Shown here: in pieces, positions 50,744 through 59,886 of the stretch
How the letters are laid out: every line of letters starts with the position of its first letter
Numbering within the stretch: position 1 is the stretch's first letter
Assembly: GCA_947487895.1 (NCBI GenBank)
Contig: CANKYF010000015.1
Coordinates: 1 to 64,000, forward strand
Direction: 5' to 3'
Length of the DNA: 64,000 nt
DNA from: an uncultured Flavobacteriaceae bacterium
GTDB taxonomy: Bacteria; Bacteroidota; Bacteroidia; Flavobacteriales; Flavobacteriaceae
Position numbers and translations under genes: made by a program
Notes under the pieces: model-generated
Told to the model about the DNA's origin: nothing
The model's input: the letters and a program-made list of their open reading frames with translations, nothing else
Databases searched by the model: none

Positions 50744-50820
50744 ATTCAGTATTCAGTATTCAGTATTCAGTATTCAGTATTCAGTATTCAGTATTCAGTA
50801 TTCAGTATTCAGTATTCAGT
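50744..50820 (-). repeat. Eleven perfect ATTCAGT heptamers upstream of the methyltransferase
   Basis: Eleven perfect tandem copies of the 7-bp unit ATTCAGT occupy 77 bp, followed by one degenerate copy (ATTTAGC). The tract lies in the 5' leader, ending 3 nt before the ATG at 50740. On the minus strand the unit ACTGAAT contains a stop codon in the repeat frame, so it is not translated. Tracts of this kind expand and contract by slipped-strand mispairing. Confidence 0.97.
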
Positions 50821-50834
50821 ATTTAGCAAAAACT

Positions 50835-50860
50835 CTGCTCCTTCGCGACTTTGCGAGAAT
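50835..50860. repeat. Dispersed repeat fragment CTCCTTCGCGACTTTGCGAG
   Basis: This short GC-richer sequence between the ABC-F stop and the heptamer tract has the look of the common Bacteroidota intergenic element whose reverse strand reads TTCTCGCAAAG.CGC.AAG. It forms a weak internal inverted repeat (TCGCGA, TTGCGA). Confidence 0.45.
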
Positions 50861-50862
50861 TA

Positions 50863-52725
50863 CTAACTCTCAAGTTTCTCAGACAACTCAAACCAACGTT
50901 CTTCTTTAGTTTCAATAGTATTAATAATACCTTGCAATTCATCAGAAAGTGAATTGATTTGGTCTTGTGTTAAATCTGGGTTTAAAAATTTATCTTCAAG
51001 TTGCTTTTTATCGTAAGCTAAAGACTTTAGTTTACTTTCAATATTTTTAAGCTCTTTTTCTTCATTATAAGTGAGTTTACTTTCTTTATTTTCTTTCCAA
51101 GACGTTTTTTCTTTTTTATCTTCAGTAACTTTTGAAACTGTTGGTTGACTATCTTCATAGGTTCTATAATCTGAATAATTTCCGGGAAAATCATCAATAA
51201 CACCTTCACCTTTAAAGACAAATAAGTGATCTGTTATCTTATCCATGAAGTAACGGTCGTGTGATACCACAATAATACACCCTGGGAAATCTAATAAGAA
51301 GCTTTCAAGAACATTTAGAGTGACAATATCCAAATCGTTTGTTGGTTCATCTAGAATTAGAAAATTAGGATTCTGAATTAAAACGGTACATAAATAGAGT
51401 CGTTTACGTTCGCCTCCGCTTAACTTTTCAACAAAATCATATTGCTTTTTTCTACTGAATAAAAAACGTTCTAATAATTGTTGAGCACTAATTTGTCGAC
51501 CTTTTTTTAATGGAATATAATCCCCAAACTCTTTAATGACATCTATAACCTTTTGTTCTGGTTTTATGGTAATGCCATTTTGCGTGTAATATCCAAATTT
51601 AACGGTTTCTCCCTTAACAACTTTACCGCCATCTGGTTGAGCTATTTGCGTTAGAATATTTAAAAAGGTAGATTTTCCAGTACCGTTTTTACCAATAATA
51701 CCAATACGTTCTCCTTTTTTGAAGGTATAATCAAAACTATTTAAAATGACTTTATCTTCAAAAGCCTTAGAAACTTTATGGAACTCAAGAATTTTACTTC
51801 CCAAGCGTTCCATATTCAATTCTAATTGCACTTGGTGTTCTGTTCTACGCTGGTGCGCTTTGTGTTTTATTTCAAAGAAATCATCTATTCTAGATTTAGA
51901 TTTTGTGGTACGCGCTTTGGGTTGTCTACGCATCCACTCTAGTTCTTTTTTAAATAACTGTTGAGTTTTACCCGCTTCAATGGCTTCACGCTCTTTTCGT
52001 TCATCTTTCTTTTCTAAATAGTAAGAGTAATTGCCTTTGTAGGTGTAAAGCTGTCCAGCATCTAGTTCAATAATTTCATTGCAAACTCTTTCAAGAAAGT
52101 ATCTATCATGCGTTACCATAAAAAGCGTGATGTTTTCCTTAGCAAAAAAAGATTCTAGCCATTCAATCATTTCTAAATCAAGATGATTGGTAGGTTCATC
52201 AAGAATTAATAAATCTGGCTTATTAATTAACGCATTAGCAAGAGATAAACGTTTTTTTTGTCCACCAGAAAGTAATTGAACTTTTTGATCTAACTTTTCA
52301 AGTTTTAATTTGAAAAGAATTTGCTTGTATTGCGTTTCAAAATCCCAAGCATTGTGTTGCTCCATATCTTCAAAAGCTTTTTGATAAGTTTCGGTATCTT
52401 CTGGCTTTAAAAGTGCTTGCTCGTAATTATGAATTATTTTTAGAATTGGGTTGTCACTTGCAAAAATGGTTTCTTCAACAGTTAATTCGTTATCAAACTT
52501 TGGATCTTGGGATAAGAAAGATACTTTTATGTCTTTTCTGTAAATAATATTTCCTGAGTCTGCTTGGTCTTCACCTGAAAGAATTTTTAAAATTGAAGTT
52601 TTACCTGTTCCGTTTTTGGCAACAAATGCTATTTTTTGATCTTTATGAACGCTAAATGACAGGTTTTCAAAAAGAACGACCTCACCATAAGATTTTGATA
52701 TATTTTCAACTGATAAATAATTCAT
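50863..52725 (-). CDS. ABC-F family ATPase (ribosome-associated)
   Basis: The protein has 620 residues from ATG 52725. A TTG six codons upstream is a weaker start. It has two ABC domains in one chain without membrane segments: Walker A G-T-G-K-T-S-I and G-T-G-K-S-T-F, signatures L-S-G-G-Q-K-K-R and L-S-G-G-E-R-K-R, and Walker B L-L-I-L-D-E-P-T-N-H-L-D and F-L-I-L-D-E-P-T-N-D-L-D. A charged inter-domain linker and a C-terminal coiled coil (about 550-620) follow, as in Uup-type proteins. It is likely a translation or ribosome-assembly factor rather than a transporter. Confidence 0.94.
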   Translation of the reverse strand: MNYLSVENISKSYGEVVLFENLSFSVHKDQKIAFVAKNGTGKTSILKILSGEDQADSGNIIYRKDIKVSFLSQDPKFDNELTVEETIFASDNPILKIIHNYEQALLKPEDTETYQKAFEDMEQHNAWDFETQYKQILFKLKLEKLDQKVQLLSGGQKKRLSLANALINKPDLLILDEPTNHLDLEMIEWLESFFAKENITLFMVTHDRYFLERVCNEIIELDAGQLYTYKGNYSYYLEKKDERKEREAIEAGKTQQLFKKELEWMRRQPKARTTKSKSRIDDFFEIKHKAHQRRTEHQVQLELNMERLGSKILEFHKVSKAFEDKVILNSFDYTFKKGERIGIIGKNGTGKSTFLNILTQIAQPDGGKVVKGETVKFGYYTQNGITIKPEQKVIDVIKEFGDYIPLKKGRQISAQQLLERFLFSRKKQYDFVEKLSGGERKRLYLCTVLIQNPNFLILDEPTNDLDIVTLNVLESFLLDFPGCIIVVSHDRYFMDKITDHLFVFKGEGVIDDFPGNYSDYRTYEDSQPTVSKVTEDKKEKTSWKENKESKLTYNEEKELKNIESKLKSLAYDKKQLEDKFLNPDLTQDQINSLSDELQGIINTIETKEERWFELSEKLES

Positions 52726-52800
52726 AAACGCTCTTTTTTGCAAATAACGAACAAAAAACTATAAAATCCGATTGAAGTTTTATTATTCCCGTTGAAAGGC

Positions 52801-52808
52801 TATATTTG
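52801..52808 (+). promoter_or_regulatory. -7 box of the capsule locus
   Basis: TATATTTG lies 20 nt before the ATG of the Wza-like gene. A TTG at 52772-52774 is 26 nt upstream, longer than ideal. It is the only promoter candidate seen at the head of the polysaccharide genes. Confidence 0.6.
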
Positions 52809-52828
52809 TCTAATTCAAACCCCACTCA

Positions 52829-53620
52829 ATGAAACATAACTTTTGGCTATATATCATACTTTTTAGCTTATTATTAAGTTCTTGTATTACAAATAAAGAT
52901 GTGGTTTATCTTCAGGATAAGGGAACTATTGTTAATGATTCATTAGAAATTAGAGAACTTTCAAAACCATATAAGGTTCAGGTTAATGATATTTTATATA
53001 TTAATGTAAAAGCCTTAGATGAAGAATTGGTGAGTATTTTTAATCCAATTTCTCAGGGTGCAAATCAAAATCAAGGCGGTGATGGATTGTATTTTTCCGG
53101 TTTTACTGTAGATATGCATGGAGATATTAAATTTCCCATTTTAGGTAAATTACAGGTACTAGGGTATACTACACAAGAAATAGAAAACAAGGTAAAAGAA
53201 GCATTACTAAAACAGTATTTTAAGGATACAGCACAAATATTCGTAACTGTTAAAATGGCTGGATTAAGATATACTACGGTGGGTGAAATAAGTCCAGGAG
53301 TTCATACTTTATTCCAAGACAGAGTTAATATCATAGATGCTATTGCTAACGCTGGTGATATTAAAACAACTGGAGATAGAAAAGATGTATTAGTAGTAAG
53401 ACAATATCCTGACGGGCAAAAAATCCATCATATCGATTTAACGGATATTGCAGCAATGCAATCGCCATACTATTACATCCAGCCAAATGATATCATAATG
53501 GTAAAACCGTTAAGACGTAAATCTTTAGGAGCTGGAGAAACAGGTTCACAAACTATACGAACTGTAGCATCAATTTTCTCAGTTTTAATATCAACTTATT
53601 TTTTAGTTAAAAACTTATAG
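52829..53620 (+). CDS. Polysaccharide export lipoprotein (Wza-like)
   Basis: The 263-residue protein has a lipoprotein signal (L-F-S-L-L-L-S-S-C, Cys about 19). A Poly_export domain (about 45-150, Y-K-V-Q-V-N-D-I-L-Y-I) is followed by SLBB-type beta-grasp repeats (G-E-I-S-P-G-V-H-T, P-N-D-I-I-M-V-K-P). A C-terminal hydrophobic segment ends the protein, consistent with the amphipathic outer-membrane helix of Wza. It forms the outer-membrane exit of a capsule or EPS exporter. It is first gene of the locus, 10 nt before the tyrosine autokinase. Confidence 0.94.
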   Translation: MKHNFWLYIILFSLLLSSCITNKDVVYLQDKGTIVNDSLEIRELSKPYKVQVNDILYINVKALDEELVSIFNPISQGANQNQGGDGLYFSGFTVDMHGDIKFPILGKLQVLGYTTQEIENKVKEALLKQYFKDTAQIFVTVKMAGLRYTTVGEISPGVHTLFQDRVNIIDAIANAGDIKTTGDRKDVLVVRQYPDGQKIHHIDLTDIAAMQSPYYYIQPNDIIMVKPLRRKSLGAGETGSQTIRTVASIFSVLISTYFLVKNL

Positions 53621-53630
53621 ACGACTTACC

Positions 53631-56096
53631 ATGGATGATGAATTTGATATATTAGAATCTTCTTCTTCTAGCTCATCTGCATTAGCTTTTGATATTAAAA
53701 AGTTCTTGTTTAAAGCATTAAGCTATTGGAAATGGTTTTTAATTCTGCTGGCTATAGGCTGCTATTATGTACATTATAAAAATGTTAGAGAAGAGTTCTC
53801 ATATAGATTGGGCACTAAAATATCTATAGAAGATGATAGTAACCCATTATTTACTTCAAATGCCAGCTTAACATTTAATTGGGGAGGTGTAACGGCCAAG
53901 GTGCAAACCATGATAGTAACGTTAAAGTCTAGATCGCATCACGAAAAGGTTGTAGAACGTTTAGGGTTATATAAGAGCTATTTGGTGCAAGGCGAATACA
54001 GAAAACAAGATGTTTATAATGCCGCACCTTTTAGATTTAATCATGATTTTGATAAGCCACAACTTATAAATACGCCTATAAAAATAACATGCATAGATGC
54101 TAATACTTATAGTATTGACGTAGAGTTTTTAGGAGGACATGCTTCGGTGCAAAACTACCTTACAAAAGGCATTAGTACAGTAGAGGTGCCTATGGGTATG
54201 TTTAATAAAACTTTTGCTTTTGGAGAACAGGTAGATTTACCGTTTTTAAGTGGTAAGCTCGTACTAAATAAGGCAAGAAGATTTAACTCTGGGAATGAGT
54301 TTTATTTGCAATTTAGCAGTTTTAATGGTGTAGTAGCAAGTTACCGCGGAAGAACAAGTGTAGCCAATGCTAAAGGCTCTCCGATAGTTGATATAACCTT
54401 AATAGATAAGAATAAGCAGAAAATTGTTGATTATCTAAATATGACTGTTACTGTTCTAGAGGAGGATCAATTAGGAAGAAAAAATCAATATGCAACCAAT
54501 GCCATAGCGTTTATAGACGATCAGCTAAATAAGGTACAGGGAGAACTAACCGAAAATACAAGAGCTTTAAATGATTACAGAAGAAAAACTAAAATGTATG
54601 GTTTACAAAGTGATGGTTCTTTTTTGAATGAGAAATTGTTAAAGTTTGAAGAAGAAAAGCAGGGGATAGAAAGACAATTGAATTATTATGATAACCTAAA
54701 GGATTACCTCTTATCTAGTAGTTCATTTACTGAAATACCAGCACCTTCTATAGCTGGAATATCAGATGCAAACATTTTAGGTAATGTGTCTAAAATTAAT
54801 CAACTGTCGGTTGATAAATCCAAGTTGCAGTATTCTGTTAGAAGGGAAGCATCAGTCTTTGACGACCTAGACAGGCAAATAGAAGGGTTAAAAAATGTAT
54901 TACTAGAAAATATTAAGGCAGCAACAAACATATTAGTCAAAGATTTGCGCTCCGTTAATACAAAAATTGTTAGGTTAGAGTCTCAATTTAATGATTTGCC
55001 TGAAGAGCAACAGAAATTAAATTCTATAAAAAGAAAGTATACTCTTAGCCAGCAGACATATAACGTTTTTTTATCAAAAAGAGGAGAAGCTGAAATTATC
55101 AAAGCTTCTAATGTGTCAGATATTCTAGTAGTAGATTCAGCAAAAAATACGGGAGCTCAAGTGATTAGTAGGAACCTAAATGTTAGGTATGTTTTTGCTT
55201 TTTTTATAGCGCTTTTAATCCCCCTGTTAATAGCCTTTTTATTTGTTTTATTAGATAAAAAAATACATTCTCCATCTGATATAGAAAAGTTAACAAGTAT
55301 TCCTTTAATAGGTATTGTAGGAAAGAATATATTGGATAATAATTTAGTGGTTCATAGAACACCTAAATCTACTGTCTCAGAGTCATTTAGAGGTATACGT
55401 TCTGGATTACAGTTTTTCTATAAACAAAAAGATGTAGGTGGTGCTAAAACGGTTTTGGTAACATCATCTGTTAGTGGCGAAGGAAAAACATTTTGTTCTA
55501 TTAATGTTGCCACTGTTTTTGCTTTGAGTGGTAAAAAGACTATTCTTTTAGGGTTAGATTTAAGAAAGCCAAAAATATTTGGAGATTTTAAAATTAAAAA
55601 TGATGTTGGTATTGTGAATTACATAATAGGGCAAAAGACGCTTGATGACGTTTTGGTGAATACTGAAATAGATAATTTAGATGTTATAACATCAGGTCCT
55701 ATCCCTCCAAATCCCTCAGAATTGTTAATGGGTGAAAACTTAAAAACGCTCATTACAACTTTAAAATCTAAATATGATTATATTGTGTTGGATACACCGC
55801 CTTTAGGTTTGGTCTCTGATGCCTTAGAACTCTTAGATTACGCAGATGTATCCTTATACGTAGTAAGACAGGGATATTCTAAAAAAGAAATGCTTAATGT
55901 TGTTAATGAAAAATATAAAACTAAGCAAATAAGTAATGTAAGTATTGTGTATAATGGGTATGATTATAAATCTGGCTACGGCTACGGCAATGGATATGGT
56001 TACGGTTACGGTTACGGTTACGGTGATTATGCTAATGGTTATCACGATAATGCTAAAAGTGCTAAAAAAGGTCTATTGAGTAAATTAAAATTTTAG
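53631..56096 (+). CDS. Polysaccharide co-polymerase / tyrosine autokinase (Wzc-like)
   Basis: The 821-residue protein has membrane helices at about 35-50 and 520-545 flanking a large periplasmic Wzz/GNVR region with coiled coils (about 270-490). The cytoplasmic BY-kinase domain (about 585-785) shows Walker A S-G-E-G-K-T, Walker A' G-L-D-L-R-K-P-K and Walker B L-D-T-P-P-L-G. The C-terminal tail (about 785-805) is a Tyr-Gly repeat, G-Y-G-Y-G-Y, serving as the autophosphorylation cluster and encoded by hexamer DNA repeats. It controls chain length and couples to the Wza-like pore encoded just upstream. Confidence 0.95.
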   Translation: MDDEFDILESSSSSSSALAFDIKKFLFKALSYWKWFLILLAIGCYYVHYKNVREEFSYRLGTKISIEDDSNPLFTSNASLTFNWGGVTAKVQTMIVTLKSRSHHEKVVERLGLYKSYLVQGEYRKQDVYNAAPFRFNHDFDKPQLINTPIKITCIDANTYSIDVEFLGGHASVQNYLTKGISTVEVPMGMFNKTFAFGEQVDLPFLSGKLVLNKARRFNSGNEFYLQFSSFNGVVASYRGRTSVANAKGSPIVDITLIDKNKQKIVDYLNMTVTVLEEDQLGRKNQYATNAIAFIDDQLNKVQGELTENTRALNDYRRKTKMYGLQSDGSFLNEKLLKFEEEKQGIERQLNYYDNLKDYLLSSSSFTEIPAPSIAGISDANILGNVSKINQLSVDKSKLQYSVRREASVFDDLDRQIEGLKNVLLENIKAATNILVKDLRSVNTKIVRLESQFNDLPEEQQKLNSIKRKYTLSQQTYNVFLSKRGEAEIIKASNVSDILVVDSAKNTGAQVISRNLNVRYVFAFFIALLIPLLIAFLFVLLDKKIHSPSDIEKLTSIPLIGIVGKNILDNNLVVHRTPKSTVSESFRGIRSGLQFFYKQKDVGGAKTVLVTSSVSGEGKTFCSINVATVFALSGKKTILLGLDLRKPKIFGDFKIKNDVGIVNYIIGQKTLDDVLVNTEIDNLDVITSGPIPPNPSELLMGENLKTLITTLKSKYDYIVLDTPPLGLVSDALELLDYADVSLYVVRQGYSKKEMLNVVNEKYKTKQISNVSIVYNGYDYKSGYGYGNGYGYGYGYGYGDYANGYHDNAKSAKKGLLSKLKF
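55974..56030 (+). repeat. Hexamer (TACGGT/TACGGC) repeat in the kinase tail
   Basis: The run TACGGC TACGGC ... then four to five units of GGTTAC encodes alternating Gly-Tyr. Because the unit is 6 bp, copy-number change would keep the frame and add or remove Tyr phosphorylation sites. Confidence 0.85.
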
Positions 56097-56149
56097 CTTC
56101 TTTTTAATAAAAACCTTTATTAAAATATAAATAAACCTATATTATTCTA

Positions 56150-56995
56150 ATGCAACTTCAAACAAAAATATACCGAAAGGAAAATAGTCAAAAAATTGGA
56201 GGGTTATTAAAAGAGTGTTTTAAGGATTTATTTAGCTCTCATTTTTTATCTAAACAACTGGCAATTAGGGATATAAAGTCTCAATACAGGCAGTCGTATT
56301 TAGGAATAGTTTGGGCATTTATAATGCCCATTACATCTGCTTTTGTTTGGGTGTTTTTAAATATTACTGGAACTATAAAACTTTCTGACACAGGAGTTCC
56401 GTATCCTATTTATGCATTTTCAGGAACTTTAATTTGGTCTATAACTAAGGAGTCTATCAATTCACCAATGGCAATTACAAATGCTGCTAGAAGTGTTATT
56501 ACTAAAATAAATTTCCCGAAAGAGGCTTTAATATTATCTGGTATATACAAATTGCTTTTTAACTCGGCAATTAAAATAAGCTTATTGGTTGTGTTGATTT
56601 TTGCTTTTGGTATAAGTTTTCATTGGTTTTTATTGTTGTTTCCATTTTCAGTTATTGTTGCCATTTTATTTGGAACCGCTTTAGGGTTGTTTATTACGCC
56701 AATTAGTTTGATTTATAATGATATTGCGAAAATGATTAGTCTAGTTTTAAATCTATTAATGTATTTAACACCTGTAGTTTATGTCGTTCCTGACAAAGGA
56801 TTAATGAAATGTTTAATGGAACTCAATCCTTTTACTCCAATAATAGCTACTACTAGAGATTTGGCTCTTGGAACTTACCCTGACTACTTATTATACTTTT
56901 TTATCATTATTTTAATATGTGTTCCCATGTTATTTATTGGTTTAATTTTTTACAGGATTTCAATACCAATAATTGTTGAACGTCTAAACGCTTAA
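56150..56995 (+). CDS. Polysaccharide ABC transporter permease (Wzm-like)
   Basis: The 281-residue ABC-2 type permease has six membrane helices (about 50-72, 80-100, 123-150, 155-183, 188-210, 248-272). It has the amphipathic N-terminal segment R-D-I-K-S-Q-Y-R-Q-S-Y-L-G-I-V-W-A-F typical of the TagG/Wzm/RfbA group. With the ATPase encoded 1 nt further on, it moves a lipid-linked polysaccharide across the inner membrane. Confidence 0.95.
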   Translation: MQLQTKIYRKENSQKIGGLLKECFKDLFSSHFLSKQLAIRDIKSQYRQSYLGIVWAFIMPITSAFVWVFLNITGTIKLSDTGVPYPIYAFSGTLIWSITKESINSPMAITNAARSVITKINFPKEALILSGIYKLLFNSAIKISLLVVLIFAFGISFHWFLLLFPFSVIVAILFGTALGLFITPISLIYNDIAKMISLVLNLLMYLTPVVYVVPDKGLMKCLMELNPFTPIIATTRDLALGTYPDYLLYFFIIILICVPMLFIGLIFYRISIPIIVERLNA

Positions 56996-56996
56996 T

Positions 56997-58190
56997 ATGA
57001 GAGATGAGGAAGTTTTAATAAAGGTAGAAGGATTATCAAAAAAATTCTGTAAAGATTTAAAAACCAGTTTATGGTACGGTATAAAAGATTTGGTATCTAA
57101 TGTAAGAGGCAATAAAAATGAAAGAAGGCTTCGTGATAAAGAATTTTGGGCGTTAAAGGATATTAATTTTGAACTGCGCAGAGGGGAATGTCTTGGGTTA
57201 ATTGGGCATAATGGAGCAGGTAAATCTACCTTGTTAAAGATTTTAAATGGTTTAATATATCCCGATGCAGGTAAAGTTGTAATAAAAGGTAAGGTTGGGG
57301 CGCTTATTGAGCTTGGTGCTGGTTTTAACCCAATTTTAACTGGTAGAGAAAATATTTATAATAATGGTGCTGTTTTAGGTTTTACTAAAAGAGAAATTGA
57401 AGCTAAGGTTGAAGATATTATCAATTTCTCGGAAATACGGGATTTTATCGATATGCCTGTTCAAAACTATAGTTCTGGTATGAAAGTGCGTTTGGGTTTT
57501 GCAATTGCGGCACAAATGGAACCGGATGTTTTAATTATAGATGAGGTACTAGCAGTAGGGGATTTAGGCTTTAAGGTAAAATGTATGAATAGAATAAATG
57601 AATTACTAGCTAAATCAGCAGTGATTTTTGTTTCTCATTCAATGGTTCAAATATCTACTATTAGTACCAGAGCAATGTTACTGGAGGGAGGCCAAATAAA
57701 TTATTATGATAAAAATGTAGGTAAAGTTGTTGAACAGTATTTTTTGAAATTTGAGACTACGGATGCTCAGACAATTGGAAATGGTAGTGTTAGACTCAAA
57801 AAATTTAGCTTTATAAAAGATGGAGAAAGAGCTTTGTCAACCCAAATAAATAATGGAGAAGATCTAATAGTTGAATTTGAAATTGAAGCTAATAAGGCTT
57901 TGGAAAATTTAAAATTTAGGCTAGGAATCTTTAATATAGAGTACAAACTTTTAGCGGAGGTAGATTCAAGTTTTACAAATTTTATCGGTAAGGTGGTTGA
58001 TGGAAAAATTAGAGTAAAAACTATCATTAAGGGAGTTTTTTTAAAATATGGAAAATATAGCTTGCATTTACATGTAACTGACCTAGATACAAATAAGAAG
58101 ATTTTAAGACAAAGTAACGTAGGACATTTTACAGTAAAATCTACTATTACCGTTGGGTCAGATTTTTTATTACCAAGTGAATGGTATTAA
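56997..58190 (+). CDS. Polysaccharide ABC transporter ATP-binding protein (Wzt-like)
   Basis: The 397-residue protein has an N-terminal ATPase (about 1-240) with Walker A G-H-N-G-A-G-K-S-T, signature Y-S-S-G-M-K-V-R, Walker B V-L-I-I-D-E-V-L-A-V-G-D and H-loop F-V-S-H-S. The C-terminal Wzt_C-like beta-sandwich (about 255-395) is the type of domain that recognises a modified glycan terminus before export. This suggests that chain capping governs export here, so the methyltransferase further down the locus may make the cap. The start is 1 nt after the permease stop. Confidence 0.95.
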   Translation: MRDEEVLIKVEGLSKKFCKDLKTSLWYGIKDLVSNVRGNKNERRLRDKEFWALKDINFELRRGECLGLIGHNGAGKSTLLKILNGLIYPDAGKVVIKGKVGALIELGAGFNPILTGRENIYNNGAVLGFTKREIEAKVEDIINFSEIRDFIDMPVQNYSSGMKVRLGFAIAAQMEPDVLIIDEVLAVGDLGFKVKCMNRINELLAKSAVIFVSHSMVQISTISTRAMLLEGGQINYYDKNVGKVVEQYFLKFETTDAQTIGNGSVRLKKFSFIKDGERALSTQINNGEDLIVEFEIEANKALENLKFRLGIFNIEYKLLAEVDSSFTNFIGKVVDGKIRVKTIIKGVFLKYGKYSLHLHVTDLDTNKKILRQSNVGHFTVKSTITVGSDFLLPSEWY

Positions 58191-58226
58191 GCATTAATAA
58201 TAGCTATAAGTATATAAAGTTAAATC

Positions 58227-59882
58227 ATGAAAGTAATTGCAGAAAGCGCTTTTAATCATCAAGGAGATTTAAATAGTCTTAAGGAGTTGGCGATGTCAGC
58301 TAAAAAATCTGGAGCAGATTTTTTCACAGTGCAAGTTATGCATGTTGATAGCTTTTGTGTAGATGATTATGAAAAATATGATTTATATAAGAAAACAGAA
58401 TTTACGCATTATGAATGGCTTGAGTTATTTGACTTTTGTAAATTAAACCAGATTGAAGTAATCCCATGTGTGCTTGAAGAGACTTCGTATCATTGGTGTT
58501 ATTCTTACGGATTTAGAATAATTAAACTTCACGCAACAGATATAACTAATAAACCATTTTTAGAATTAATTGCAGAACATGAGGATGTGAAAGTTATTCT
58601 TGAAACTCAGTGCGCAACCGCTTTTGAAGTTGAATTTGCTCTAAGTATCTTGGGGTTAGAAAAAATAGAAGCATTGTTCACCGGTTATAGCAATTATCCA
58701 ACAGAGGTTGAAGATTTGAATTTGAATGTTTTAGATACCTACAAGGAAAAATATGGGCTTAATCTGGGATATGCCGATCATTCTATAGATACTATGAACG
58801 TACCTCTAATGGTACTTTCTAAAGGTTGTAAATATATTGAAAAGCATATTACCCTAACCCGGAACAATAGAAACTATGATTATCAAGTTTCTTTATACCC
58901 AAATGAATTTACAATTATGGTAAATGCTTTAAATCACTACAAGGTAGCTTTAGGAGAAGGTGTAAAACACCCTTCACGAAATGAGTCGAAATTCCGAACC
59001 GTGATGTATAAGAAAGTAATAGCTAAAAATATGCCATTAAAAAGAGCAGATTTTGGTAATGATTATATTACAAGTGAAATCAATAAGTTTGATAAAAAAG
59101 ATGTTGTGGTTGCTTTGATAGCAAGGTTAAAATCTCAAAGATTAAAACAAAAAGTTATAAAGCCTTTTCATAATGATGAAATGATAATTGATCTTTACAA
59201 CAGGATAAATAATACTGAAAAATACAAAACAGTTTTGGCTACATCCAATTTAATTGAAGATACTCCGCTGGGCAAACTTTTTGAAGAAAAAGGGTTTGAG
59301 TATTATGAAGGAGATGCTACTTCTGTTATTGACCGTATGCTAGGACTCGCTTATAAAGAAAAGGCTGGTGGGATTTTTAGAGTAACTGGAGATAATCCGT
59401 TTACCGATCCTTTTCTTATGGAACAAATGATTGAATTATTGACTGAAAATGATTTGGATTATGTTAAAGTGAACAATGTACCGTTTGGGGTTGGAGCTGA
59501 GTTATTCTCAACTAAGTATCTTTGGAATTTATATTTGCGCTTGGATACGACTAAGTTTTCAGAATATTTAACCTGGTATGTCTTGAATGATGAAAATGTA
59601 AGAATGGGATGTATTGATGTTACAAAAGGAGATTCTTTGAAATTGGTTAATCTATCTGTCGATTTTCAAGAGGATTTTGACAGGTGTAAATTACTTCTTA
59701 ATAGAATTGGAAAAAAAGAATTTAGTTCAATTAGCTTAGATGATATTCTAGCACATAGTAAGATGATTGAAAAAATTGATGATTCAAAGCATATTAAATT
59801 ACCTATGGGGGATAGTATTTCCTTGAAAAATTATCTTTCGGCATTTGAAAATAAAAATTACGTTGTAAGAAGAAAAATTTAG
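58227..59882 (+). CDS. NeuB-like synthase fused to SpsF-like nucleotidyltransferase
   Basis: This 551-residue protein joins two enzymes. Residues 1 to about 270 are a NeuB-type PEP-dependent aldolase: I-A-E-S-A-F-N-H-Q-G (canonical form A-E-x-G-x-N-H-x-G), G-Y-A-D-H-S and Y-I-E-K-H-I-T-L with the metal and PEP residues. The usual full SAF (antifreeze-like) domain is shortened to a stretch around 270-290 (Y-K-K-V-I-A-K-N-M-P-L). Residues about 295-540 resemble SpsF/COG1861 cytidylyltransferase-like proteins: V-V-V-A-L-I-A-R-L-K-S-Q-R, R-V-T-G-D-N-P-F-T-D-P, D-Y-V-K-V-N. It could both form and activate a 2-keto-3-deoxy acid sugar. The exact sugar is unknown. Confidence 0.85.
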   Translation: MKVIAESAFNHQGDLNSLKELAMSAKKSGADFFTVQVMHVDSFCVDDYEKYDLYKKTEFTHYEWLELFDFCKLNQIEVIPCVLEETSYHWCYSYGFRIIKLHATDITNKPFLELIAEHEDVKVILETQCATAFEVEFALSILGLEKIEALFTGYSNYPTEVEDLNLNVLDTYKEKYGLNLGYADHSIDTMNVPLMVLSKGCKYIEKHITLTRNNRNYDYQVSLYPNEFTIMVNALNHYKVALGEGVKHPSRNESKFRTVMYKKVIAKNMPLKRADFGNDYITSEINKFDKKDVVVALIARLKSQRLKQKVIKPFHNDEMIIDLYNRINNTEKYKTVLATSNLIEDTPLGKLFEEKGFEYYEGDATSVIDRMLGLAYKEKAGGIFRVTGDNPFTDPFLMEQMIELLTENDLDYVKVNNVPFGVGAELFSTKYLWNLYLRLDTTKFSEYLTWYVLNDENVRMGCIDVTKGDSLKLVNLSVDFQEDFDRCKLLLNRIGKKEFSSISLDDILAHSKMIEKIDDSKHIKLPMGDSISLKNYLSAFENKNYVVRRKI

Positions 59883-59886
59883 AATT

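Noticed and set aside
50744-50820. CRISPR-like array
   Set aside because: The repeats are 7-bp units with no spacers. This is a simple tandem repeat.
55854-56045. Antisense frame rich in Val-Thr over the kinase tail
   Set aside because: It is the complement of the hexamer repeat. The plus frame is the conserved Tyr-rich tail.
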